From JAHBVL01 sp964461025 (GTDB lineage Bacteria; Chloroflexota; Chloroflexia; Thermomicrobiales; UBA6265): a stretch of DNA of 64,000 bases. The notes below the pieces were generated by a model that worked only from the letters and a program-made list of their open reading frames with translations, did no database searches and had not been told where the DNA came from. The stretch lies in contig CAYWSE010000001.1 of NCBI GenBank assembly GCA_964461025.1, positions 62,001-126,000 on the forward strand. Direction: 5' to 3'. The stretch's first letter is position 1, and every line of letters starts with the position of its first letter. The position numbers and the translations under genes are program-made. Positions 33,172-41,138 of this stretch are shown in pieces.

Positions 33172-34797
33172 ATGGCATCGAAAAGCATCATTCCGGCCGG
33201 AACGCTTCCGTTGAATCAGTCACTCAGCAGACGTGAGCTCGGTCGCCGGGCTGCCGCGGCAGGATTGGCCATTCCCGCAGTTTCCTCGTTGACCGGCGTG
33301 CACACGCTTCTTCCACGAGGCGCTGCCGCTCAGACCGCCGGCGGCACGACAGTCTGGGCGGCAGAGTCCGACCCCGTCAGCCTCGATCCCATTGTCGATA
33401 GTGGCTTTGCGGCAACACAGGCATTCGAGCATTCATACGAAAGCCTGACCGGCTATGACGAGAACCTCAACATCGTCCCCGCCCTCGCCGAAAGCTGGGA
33501 AACGCCGGACGATCTGACCTACATCTTCCACCTTCGTCAGGGTGTGAAGTTCCACGACGGCAGCGACTTCACCGCCGAGGATGTGAAGTACACCTTCGAC
33601 TTCGTCATCGATCAGGACGGCCCCGCCGGTTGGCGCGTCAACTTCAGTCAGGTCGAGTCTGTCGAGATCATCGATTCGCACACGGTGCAATTCAACAACA
33701 ACTCTCCTTTCCCCGGTCTCCTCGGAGCCATGGCCATTCTGCGAAGCTCGATGGTGGTCAAGCAAGGAGCGTTCGAGTCTCCGGACCTGGCCACGTCGAT
33801 CAATGGGACCGGTCCATTCAAGCTCATCGAATACGTTCCCAAGGACTACATCCTTTATCAGCGCAATCCCGACTACTGGGGCGCACCGTTGCCAAACATC
33901 GAGGAAGTCACCTTCAAAATCCTCGAGGATGAAGAAACACGCATAGCCGGCTTGCGCGGCGGATCACTCGACTACGCCGCGCTATCCACGGACGGCATGC
34001 TCCGCCTGGAGGGCGATGACAGTTTCGTGATCACCAGCGCCCCCCGTTGTTATCTCTACATACTTCAGCTCAACCCCCGGCGTCCCCACTGGTACCACCC
34101 GAGCGTTCGCAAGGCGATTGCCCTGGCGGTCAACCGGCAAGAGATCAGTGAAAAGGTCTTTTCCGGTGGTTTGCACTTGTCGGGCCCCATTCCTGAAGGC
34201 TTCGGCGACTGGGCTCTGCCCAGAGCGGAGCTTGAGGCGGTCTATACGGATGATCTCGACCAGGCGAGAGCGTTGCTGGCCGAAGGAGGCATTGAGGAGG
34301 GCGCCGAGCTTGACTTCGTCGTCACCGCGTTCAATCAGTTCTTCCCGGGATTGGCTGTCGTCGTCGCCGATCAGCTAAGCCGAGTCGGAATCAATGTCAA
34401 TATTCGGCAGCTCGAAACCGGCGTTTTCATCACGGAAACCGGGCCGGACGGCGGCTACAACTTTGACATGCAACCCAACGCGTTCTCTCCGCGTCACGAT
34501 CCTGACGGGTTTGTTTTCCGCTTCCACTCCGATCAGATGCTGGCCAGCTCGGAAACATCGCTCGAAAGCCCCGAACTCGATGAACTGCTCGTTCAGGGGC
34601 GCACCACGATCGATCCCGCGCTCCGCAAGGAGTACTACGACAGCGCCCAGCGCCTGCTGCTGGATCTGGCGCCGATGGTCTGGATCGGTAACGACAGCGT
34701 GATCGAGGCGGTCCGCACCAACATTCAGGGGTACACGCAGAGCCCATTCTCACGGAGAGACTGGGGTCTCAAGCACGCCTCGATCGAATCGGACTAG
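33172..34797 (+). CDS. ABC transporter substrate-binding protein, peptide/opine family (SBP_bac_5)
   Basis: A 541-residue extracytoplasmic binding protein of the DppA/OppA type. The N-terminus has a twin-arginine motif (SRRELGRR, about residues 19-26), a hydrophobic stretch and an AAAQ end. Mature-part signatures are LAESWETPDDLTYIFHLRQG with FHDGSDFTAEDVKYT, NGTGPFKLIEY and NPDYWG. The ATG at 33172 lies 10 bases after GGAGG. It is followed by two permeases but no ATP-binding subunits. By context it captures the substrate broken down by the divergent amide-hydrolase cluster. Confidence 0.93.
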   Translation: MASKSIIPAGTLPLNQSLSRRELGRRAAAAGLAIPAVSSLTGVHTLLPRGAAAQTAGGTTVWAAESDPVSLDPIVDSGFAATQAFEHSYESLTGYDENLNIVPALAESWETPDDLTYIFHLRQGVKFHDGSDFTAEDVKYTFDFVIDQDGPAGWRVNFSQVESVEIIDSHTVQFNNNSPFPGLLGAMAILRSSMVVKQGAFESPDLATSINGTGPFKLIEYVPKDYILYQRNPDYWGAPLPNIEEVTFKILEDEETRIAGLRGGSLDYAALSTDGMLRLEGDDSFVITSAPRCYLYILQLNPRRPHWYHPSVRKAIALAVNRQEISEKVFSGGLHLSGPIPEGFGDWALPRAELEAVYTDDLDQARALLAEGGIEEGAELDFVVTAFNQFFPGLAVVVADQLSRVGINVNIRQLETGVFITETGPDGGYNFDMQPNAFSPRHDPDGFVFRFHSDQMLASSETSLESPELDELLVQGRTTIDPALRKEYYDSAQRLLLDLAPMVWIGNDSVIEAVRTNIQGYTQSPFSRRDWGLKHASIESD

Positions 34798-34826
34798 CCC
34801 GGAGTAGGGAATTTCTGCCAGAACGG

Positions 34827-34870
34827 GGCAGGCGCGCCGCACGCCATGTTGCGCGCCGTGCCTCCTTTTT
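34827..34870 (+). terminator. Attenuator hairpin between binding protein and permease
   Basis: GGCAGGCGCGC (34827-34837) pairs with GCGCGCC-G-TGCC (34851-34862, one bulge), followed by CCTTTTTG. It is a likely partial terminator that leaves more binding-protein mRNA than permease mRNA. Confidence 0.65.
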
Positions 34871-34890
34871 GAAGGTGGGGCTCCACTGAC

Positions 34891-35841
34891 ATGAGCACAT
34901 ATCTCCTTCGTCGGCTGGCGCAAATGATTCCGACCATCATCGGGATTTCGATCCTCGTGTTCGGTCTCATGCGCCTCCTTCCTGGCGATATCGTGTCCCT
35001 CATGACGAATCCGGACAACCCCATGCCGGAGGATCAGCGCGAAACGCTCCGCCGGATGTTCGGGCTCAATGACCCCATTTACGTCCAATATGCAAAATGG
35101 GCCGGTGGCGTGCTTCAGGGTGATCTGGGAATCTCACTTCGGATGTCGACACCAGTCACAAGTTTGCTCTTCCAGCGGCTCGGCGTCACCCTGGAGCTCG
35201 CAATGCTCTCAGTCGCCCTTTCCACGATGGTGGCCGTGCCACTCGGTGTGATCGCTGCAATGCGGCCAAACGGCCTCATGGCCACAGTCGTCCAGATTCT
35301 CGGTCTCGTCGGATTGTCGTTTCCAAGCTTCTGGATAGCGACCATGCTGCTCCTGGTGACGTCGCTGTATCTGGGCTGGCAACCACAGATGGTCTGGGTC
35401 AGCCCATTTGAGGACCTGCGTGGCAATCTGGAGCAAATGCTCCTTCCTGTCCTCTCGCTCAGCCTTGGGCTGATTGCCGTTGTCATGCGCATGACACGTT
35501 CGACCATGCTTGACACATTGAGTCAGGACTATGTCCGCACGGCCCGGGCCAAGGGAAACCGCGAACGCATCGTCATTTGGCGGCACGCCTTCAAGAACGC
35601 CTTGATTCCAATCATTACCGTCGTTGGGCTGCAAATCGGCGGGCTTCTTGGCGGCGCGGTGGTGATCGAGCAGATTTTCGGGCTCCCCGGAATCGGCTGG
35701 CTGATCCTCAACGCGATCTATCAGCGCGACTACCCGGTGGTTCAGGGAGGCGTGCTCTTTGTTGCTCTTGGATTCCTCTTTGTCAATCTGATTGTCGATT
35801 TGCTGTACGCGGCGGTCAATCCCCGCATTCGATACACGTGA
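34891..35841 (+). CDS. ABC transporter permease, DppB type
   Basis: A 316-residue inner-membrane permease with six hydrophobic helices. The N-terminus YLLRRLAQMIPTIIGISIL and the loop RLLPGDIV are typical. The EAA cytoplasmic loop reads YVRTARAKGNRERIVIWRHA, the site that docks the ATPase. It forms a heterodimer with the next gene's product. No strong ribosome site is visible before the ATG; translation may depend on RNA folding after the hairpin. Confidence 0.94.
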   Translation: MSTYLLRRLAQMIPTIIGISILVFGLMRLLPGDIVSLMTNPDNPMPEDQRETLRRMFGLNDPIYVQYAKWAGGVLQGDLGISLRMSTPVTSLLFQRLGVTLELAMLSVALSTMVAVPLGVIAAMRPNGLMATVVQILGLVGLSFPSFWIATMLLLVTSLYLGWQPQMVWVSPFEDLRGNLEQMLLPVLSLSLGLIAVVMRMTRSTMLDTLSQDYVRTARAKGNRERIVIWRHAFKNALIPIITVVGLQIGGLLGGAVVIEQIFGLPGIGWLILNAIYQRDYPVVQGGVLFVALGFLFVNLIVDLLYAAVNPRIRYT

Positions 35842-35881
35842 GGGTTCCTCAGCGAATGGTTCGGAATCGATGTGAGCAGCC

Positions 35882-36781
35882 ATGGCCGCAACGATGACAT
35901 CCGTCGAATCCGTCCGTCTTGGCGGAGCCTCCGATCGTGCTCAGGGCATCGTGCGCACGACACTCCGCGGAATCGTTCGAACGCCAGTCGGCGCGATCGG
36001 CATGGGAATCGTTCTGCTGCTGATTGTCAGCGCACTCTTCGCACCTTGGCTGGCGCCATTCGATCCCATTGCCCAACCTGCCACTCGGCTCCTGCCTCCT
36101 GGAAACCCGTACTGGCTCGGCACTGATCAGTTCGGCCGTGACACTCTGAGCCGCATCATTTACGGAGCGCGTGTGGCGCTGATGGTCGGCGTGATCTCCG
36201 TCACCATCGCCCTGGCCATCGGGGGCACACTCGGACTCATCTCAGGCTTCTACCTTGGCGTCGTCGATAGCCTGATTCAGCGCGTCGTCGACACGATGTT
36301 GGCCTTTCCGGGACTGATTCTGATCATTGCGATTTCCAGTGTGCTCGGCCCCAGTATGGCCACGGCGATGCTGGCGATCGGCATCGTTCAATCCTCCGGC
36401 TTCGCCCGAATCGTTCGCGGTTCGGTGCTTGTCGTCATGCAGGAGCAATATGTGGAAAGCGCCCGTTCGGTCGGAGTCAGACCCGTCCGGATCATGGCTC
36501 GCTACCTGTTGCCGAATATCTCCGCGCCGCTCATCGTCCAGACAACGCTTGCCTTCTCGACTGCAATTCTGGCTGAAGCAGGACTGTCTTTTCTCGGTCT
36601 CGGAACGCAGCCTCCCGACCCATCCTGGGGAACGATGCTGGGAGACGGGAGAAGGTACATGGAACTGGCGCCGGCTGTGGCGATCTTCCCTGGACTGGCA
36701 ATCTCGATAGCCGTACTCGGATTTAACCTGCTCGGCGACGCGCTGCGCGATCAACTCGATCCAACCATGCGAACCCGCTGA
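35882..36781 (+). CDS. ABC transporter permease, DppC type
   Basis: A 299-residue partner permease. It has the N-terminal DppC helix, the LGTDQFGRDTLSRIIYGARV segment (as two parts) characteristic of DppC proteins, and the EAA loop QYVESARSVGVRPVRIMARY. It ends 1 base before the convergent GntR stop. The operon stops here, with no ATPase gene following, so the ATPase must be encoded elsewhere or shared. Confidence 0.94.
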   Translation: MAATMTSVESVRLGGASDRAQGIVRTTLRGIVRTPVGAIGMGIVLLLIVSALFAPWLAPFDPIAQPATRLLPPGNPYWLGTDQFGRDTLSRIIYGARVALMVGVISVTIALAIGGTLGLISGFYLGVVDSLIQRVVDTMLAFPGLILIIAISSVLGPSMATAMLAIGIVQSSGFARIVRGSVLVVMQEQYVESARSVGVRPVRIMARYLLPNISAPLIVQTTLAFSTAILAEAGLSFLGLGTQPPDPSWGTMLGDGRRYMELAPAVAIFPGLAISIAVLGFNLLGDALRDQLDPTMRTR

Positions 36782-37438
36782 TCAGGTGTTACCCGCAACC
36801 CAGTCATTGAGCAACCTGTCGCGAGAGTGGTTGAGATGCGAGACGATCGAATTCGACACCTCCTCGGCATCGCCAAGCTTGCACGCCGCGATGATCTCGA
36901 CGTGATCCTGCCCGATCGCAGTTTCTGCTCCCGCCATCGCGGTGCTGGCGAACATGTACCTGCTGCACCGGCGCCAGAGCATATCGACGCTGTCCAACCA
37001 CCGCTGTGACCCGGCCGCTCGGTAGAGAATGGTGTGAAACTGTTTGTCCTGTTCGAGAAACGCGACCCAGTCTCCCTTGCGCTCGTTCATCTGGCAAACA
37101 GCATCTTCCATCTTTGCCAGGTCGTCATCAGTCAACCGTCGGACCGCTCGCGCCGCCACCATCGCTTCGAGCCCGGATCGCATGGCATACAGTTCGAGGA
37201 TCTCTTCGAGATCCATGGCCGTAACCACAGCGCCTTTGTGCGCGATCTGCACAACGAGGCCCTCCGCCTCGAGTGCACGGAGTGCTTCGCGAACCGGCGT
37301 CATGCTCAAACCAAATTGCTTTGAGATATCTTCCAGGATCAGACGTGATCCTGGTGCGATCTCCTGCGTGATGATCGACTCTCGAAGCATATCCAGTGCA
37401 ACCGCGCGTTTTGTCCTGAACTCGGCAACGGCCTGCAT
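36782..37438 (-). CDS. GntR-family regulator with FCD domain
   Basis: A 218-residue FadR-type repressor. The winged helix covers residues about 8-75 (PGSRLILEDISKQFGLSMTP, VREALRALEAEGLV). The FCD effector domain follows, with ligand positions in DKQFHTILY and in DHVEIIAAC and SHLNH, likely to bind a metal and a small acid. The ATG at 37438 has AGAGG 9 bases upstream. It lies between the ABC importer and a divergent SDR and is the natural candidate to sense the cluster's substrate. Confidence 0.92.
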   Translation of the reverse strand: MQAVAEFRTKRAVALDMLRESIITQEIAPGSRLILEDISKQFGLSMTPVREALRALEAEGLVVQIAHKGAVVTAMDLEEILELYAMRSGLEAMVAARAVRRLTDDDLAKMEDAVCQMNERKGDWVAFLEQDKQFHTILYRAAGSQRWLDSVDMLWRRCSRYMFASTAMAGAETAIGQDHVEIIAACKLGDAEEVSNSIVSHLNHSRDRLLNDWVAGNT

Positions 37439-37561
37439 GGCGCTAACCTCTTGCAGCGAGACGCTGCTTCTGTAAAGGATCGGCCGCTCGATGAGCGCTC
37501 GGTCCACGAACCACACGACAATTCGTCAGGGACAGTCTCTTCGATTCGATGAGTCTGTATC

Positions 37562-37581
37562 TGATATGGTACCGAATATCA
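37562..37581. promoter_or_regulatory. Candidate GntR operator
   Basis: TGATAT-GGTACCGA-ATATCA is a perfect 6-bp inverted repeat with an 8-base spacer in the divergent region between gntR and the SDR gene. The size and place suit a GntR-family dimer site. Assignment is inference. Confidence 0.45.
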
Positions 37582-37646
37582 AATATCGAGTTCAACGTCG
37601 TTCATCCAGCGTCATGTTGAGGGCACCATCCCAGGAGAAACAGACC

Positions 37647-38414
37647 ATGTCGAACAGGGCGCCTGAGAAACGCGGCCAGGTCGTTCTCATCACCGGAGGG
37701 GGAAAAGGCATCGGACGACTCCTGGCGACGGAGTTCGCCCGGAGTGGTTCGCGTGTCGCAATTGCCAGCCGCACGAAGTCTGATCTTGATGCCGTGCTTG
37801 AAGAACTTGCCACGATCGCCCCGGGGCAAGCACACGGATTCGCCGCCGACGTGCGCTCGGATTCCAGTGTCGACGCACTGTTTGACTCTGTTACTGACGT
37901 GTTTGGCAGGGTCGATGTGCTAGTCAACAATGCCGGCGTCTACATCAACCGACCCGCTCATGAGACGTCCGAAGAAGAATGGGACATCATGATTGACACG
38001 AACCTCAAGGGAGTTTTCCTCTGCTCGCGCCGTGCCGCACAGGAGATGTCTGGTTCCGGCGGTGGACGCATCGTCTCGATTTCATCAGTGCTTTCACACG
38101 TCGCTCAGCATGGCTACGCAGCATACGGAGCCTCGAAAGCCGGGGTCGAACAATTGACACGCGTCCTTGCGCTGGAGTTTGCCCACCTGCAAATTACTGT
38201 GAACGCCGTCGCCCCGACAAGTACCATCACCCGCGAAACGGCCGAGCGACTCTCGACTCCCGAGTCACTGGCCCGCGCTGAGTCTGTTATTCCGCTCGGG
38301 AGGTTCTGCGATGCCAGCGACGTGATTGGCGCAGTCATGTATTTTGCCGGCCCCGACGCCAGTTTCGTAACCGGGCAGACGCTCTACGTCGATGGTGGCT
38401 TCAGCCTACCTTGA
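37647..38414 (+). CDS. SDR-family oxidoreductase
   Basis: A 255-residue classical short-chain dehydrogenase: TGGGKGIG, NNAG, the active Ser in SISSVL and YAAYGASKAG with the YxxxK pair, then VDGGFSLP. Serine-arginine after the second strand (ASRTKSD) suggests NADP(H), unlike the SDR at 26767. The ATG at 37647 follows AGGAGAAAC. Divergent from gntR and probably under its control. It may act in the same pathway as the left-hand cluster. Confidence 0.92.
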   Translation: MSNRAPEKRGQVVLITGGGKGIGRLLATEFARSGSRVAIASRTKSDLDAVLEELATIAPGQAHGFAADVRSDSSVDALFDSVTDVFGRVDVLVNNAGVYINRPAHETSEEEWDIMIDTNLKGVFLCSRRAAQEMSGSGGGRIVSISSVLSHVAQHGYAAYGASKAGVEQLTRVLALEFAHLQITVNAVAPTSTITRETAERLSTPESLARAESVIPLGRFCDASDVIGAVMYFAGPDASFVTGQTLYVDGGFSLP

Positions 38415-38471
38415 TTGCTGTCCATTCGCTCGAGCAGGAACGCCCACGCCGGTCCGCCAAGCGCGACCAAC

Positions 38472-39209
38472 CTACGCCAGCTCCTGAAGCGCCGCAAGAG
38501 CGCCAACAGCTCCCGTGATGATCAGCAGGATCAGCACCACGCGGCGAAAGGTCGCCTGCGAGATGCGCCGGGTCAGGTGCTGCCCGGCCCAGGTGCCGAG
38601 CAGGGCAGCCGGAAGCATTGCCATCGAAATTGTCAGCTCGCGCCGGTTGACGAGTCCTTCGTTCACCAGCGCGATGAAACCCGTGATGCTGATCAGATAG
38701 AAAAACGCGGTGAGGCTCCCCCGAAAAACCTGCGTGGCGTATTCACGTGCCGAGAAGAGCAGCACGGCGGGCGGACCCGCCATCCCGGTGGCGGTATTCA
38801 GAAACCCGCTGCAGAACCCAGCGATCGGTCCCGAAATGGGAGCATGAGCGCCAGGAAAGGCGCGACCGCGCAAAAGCAGAATGGCCGACGTGATCACCAC
38901 CGCGCTGGCCATCAGCTTGATATAGGAGGCATCCAGCTCCGAGAGTATCCACGCGCCCGCGAACGAACCGATGAACCCGGTTGGCGCCATCACCGCCACC
39001 GCGCTCCAGCGAATACTTCCCCAGGCGTCGATCAACACCAACCAGCGCGTCACAAGCGTGAGTACGATCACCACCGTCGTGATCGTCACCGGGTCAAACA
39101 CGAGCAGCAGCGGCGGCACGATCACCAGCGAAAATCCGAACGCTGCCATGCCGGAAACAGCTGCCCCGACGGCGATCATGACGAAGGCGAAGACGTACTG
39201 CAACTCCAT
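38472..39209 (-). CDS. TauE/SafE-family membrane exporter (second of pair)
   Basis: A 245-residue membrane protein with 7-8 hydrophobic helices. The family repeats are VSGMAAFGFSLVIVPPLLL and GFLNTATGMAGPPAVLLF, with a charged loop between halves. TauE/SafE proteins export sulfite, sulfoacetate or related organic anions. It follows its paralogue at 39215 with only a 5-bp gap and is about the same length. The ATG at 39209 has only a weak ribosome site, so translation is probably coupled. Confidence 0.9.
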   Translation of the reverse strand: MELQYVFAFVMIAVGAAVSGMAAFGFSLVIVPPLLLVFDPVTITTVVIVLTLVTRWLVLIDAWGSIRWSAVAVMAPTGFIGSFAGAWILSELDASYIKLMASAVVITSAILLLRGRAFPGAHAPISGPIAGFCSGFLNTATGMAGPPAVLLFSAREYATQVFRGSLTAFFYLISITGFIALVNEGLVNRRELTISMAMLPAALLGTWAGQHLTRRISQATFRRVVLILLIITGAVGALAALQELA

Positions 39210-39214
39210 ACGGA

Positions 39215-40009
39215 TTACCAGAGATCCCGAATCGCGCTGACCACACCCACCAGCCCGGCGCACATCAGTATCGCAACGACGGCTTGCCAGAATTGCGCGT
39301 CCGTGGCTCGTCTGACAACCCTCCGACCAACAACCGTGCCGGCCATCGCGGCGGGCAGCAGGGTGGCGACGACGCGCATTTCGCTCCAGCCGACATGCCC
39401 CTGCTGAATCAGCACAGCCATCGCCAGGAGATCGACCACGTAGAAGTAGGCGACGATGCTGGAGCGAAACTGATTGGGCGAGTACTTTCGCGCCGCGAAA
39501 AGGAGCGCCACCGGCGGGCCAGCCATCCCGGTGGCGACGTTCAGCATCCCGCTGAAGAATCCGGCCACAGACGGCGCCGCTGCGGATTGAGCTCCAGGCA
39601 GCACCCAGCCGCGAAAGGTCGCGACGGTGAACGAGAGCACGACAACGCCGGCCAGGAGCTTGATCCACGCTTCTGAGACGGTTTCGATCAACACGGCGCC
39701 GGCGCCGAGGCCAACGATCGCCCCGGGGAGAAGCATCTTCACCGTCGAGCGCTCGATCATCCGCCAGGTATCGAGCAGCACTACCCAGCCGGTCACAAGC
39801 GTAAGGGAAATGGCGACCGCCGTTACAGTGGGGGCGGAGTAGAGGAGTAGCAGCGGCGGCACGATCACCAGGGCAAAGCCGAACCCGGCGATGCCCGTGA
39901 CAATTCCCCCACCAAATACGATCCCCAGCGCAATCAGCAGCTCAGGCGCCACACGTCTATGTCCTCCCCGCCTATTCTCGCAGGGAACGACAGTTGACGA
40001 TTGAGTCAT
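39215..40009 (-). CDS. TauE/SafE-family membrane exporter (first of pair)
   Basis: A 264-residue paralogue of the next gene: VTGIAGFGFALVIVPPLLL and GMLNVATGMAGPPVALLF line up with its neighbour. The N-terminal 19 residues are hydrophilic and may be non-native; a GTG near residue 20 is an alternative start. Adjacent duplicates that have kept their reading frames suggest a heteromer or two substrates. By location it might export an organic anion made by the nearby catabolic genes. Confidence 0.9.
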   Translation of the reverse strand: MTQSSTVVPCENRRGGHRRVAPELLIALGIVFGGGIVTGIAGFGFALVIVPPLLLLYSAPTVTAVAISLTLVTGWVVLLDTWRMIERSTVKMLLPGAIVGLGAGAVLIETVSEAWIKLLAGVVVLSFTVATFRGWVLPGAQSAAAPSVAGFFSGMLNVATGMAGPPVALLFAARKYSPNQFRSSIVAYFYVVDLLAMAVLIQQGHVGWSEMRVVATLLPAAMAGTVVGRRVVRRATDAQFWQAVVAILMCAGLVGVVSAIRDLW

Positions 40010-40106
40010 TCTCGATATATCCCCAATCCACCGGTTGGGTCATACTGTGTTCTCAGCGGTTCCGAATCGGCGGGGCTTGGGTGACCTTAATGCGAGGAGA
40101 TAGTCG

Positions 40107-41123
40107 GTGTTTCGACGATTGATCCATATCGCGTTGCTTCTGACATTGATTGCGACGTCCAGTCTCATCACGCTGGCTCCGCTTGCAGCTCAGGAGAATC
40201 CCGACTGCCTCGGCGTCGATGATTACGTGCTCTCCGTCCGCACCGCGCAACTTGCCTATCTGACCGCCATCACAGGAATCGACCCGGCCAACGTCGAAAA
40301 ATGGACACCGGAGGAACTTGATGTGTCCATTCGGGCCACCAACACGCTGACCACCACGCTCGCGGCGATCGCGCCCCCGCCGGCCGCTGACGAAGTTCAT
40401 TCCGCGATCATCGAAACATTCAACACTTGGACGCTGCTGCTGGTCGCGGTACAGGAAAACGGCATACTCGGTGCGCTGAGCTTTCTCGATGCATTCACTG
40501 AGGTGAGCGCAAGGATGGACGCCAGCGGAATCACCTTCGAAGAGACATGCCAGATCGCCTTTCTCGACAACGACGATGACGGAACACCTGAGATCGGCGC
40601 CGGCGTTCAACCGGCGCAGCCAACATCGGCCGAAATCGACCCCAGCCAGCCGCTCGGCTCCTTCGAGAATCCGGTCCCGGTCGGTCAAACGCAAAACGTC
40701 GGTGGCGGCTGGGAGATCACCGTCGTCGCGGTGCGCCCCGACGACACCCAGGCTGTCCTCGACCGAAATCAGTTCAATGTGCCGCCCATCGAGGGCCGCC
40801 AGTTCTTTGTCGCCGATGTGATGGTCGAAAACACCGGCTCCCAGCCAGCCAGCTACGATGGCAACTACCGGCTGCGAGCCACGGGTTTGAATGGCGACTA
40901 CACATCCTTTGCGCCCGACGACCGCTGTGGCGTGGTCGACAACGAATGGGACGAAACCGAAATCCAGCCGGGTGAGCAAGTCACGCGAGCGATCTGCTGG
41001 TCGATCCCGCTTGAAGAGGTCAACGCCATTCGCCTTTATGATCACGAAGCCGTCACCGAGTCGCGTGTCTACTTCGCCCTCGTGTCAGGCGAATCGTCGG
41101 CAACGCCAACTGCAGGCAACTAG
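40107..41123 (+). CDS. Secreted protein with DUF4352-like C-terminal domain
   Basis: A 338-residue exported protein. The signal peptide covers residues 1-29 (IHIALLLTLIATSSLITLAP, then LAAQ). The mature N-half is helical with two cysteines; the C-half from about residue 190 has GGGWEITVVAVRPD and FFVADVMVENTGSQPASYD, typical of the immunoglobulin-like DUF4352/telomeric-repeat-like domains in Chloroflexota and Firmicutes. The start is GTG at 40107 with AGGAGA 6 bases upstream. Function unknown. It is followed at 15 bp by the amidohydrolase gene. Confidence 0.75.
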   Translation: MFRRLIHIALLLTLIATSSLITLAPLAAQENPDCLGVDDYVLSVRTAQLAYLTAITGIDPANVEKWTPEELDVSIRATNTLTTTLAAIAPPPAADEVHSAIIETFNTWTLLLVAVQENGILGALSFLDAFTEVSARMDASGITFEETCQIAFLDNDDDGTPEIGAGVQPAQPTSAEIDPSQPLGSFENPVPVGQTQNVGGGWEITVVAVRPDDTQAVLDRNQFNVPPIEGRQFFVADVMVENTGSQPASYDGNYRLRATGLNGDYTSFAPDDRCGVVDNEWDETEIQPGEQVTRAICWSIPLEEVNAIRLYDHEAVTESRVYFALVSGESSATPTAGN

Positions 41124-41138
41124 GCCCCTCGCGACACC

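Noticed and set aside
38415..39407. Plus-strand open frame across the TauE/SafE pair
   Set aside because: Its translation is rich in Arg, His and Gln with no motif; both TauE genes lie on the minus strand here.
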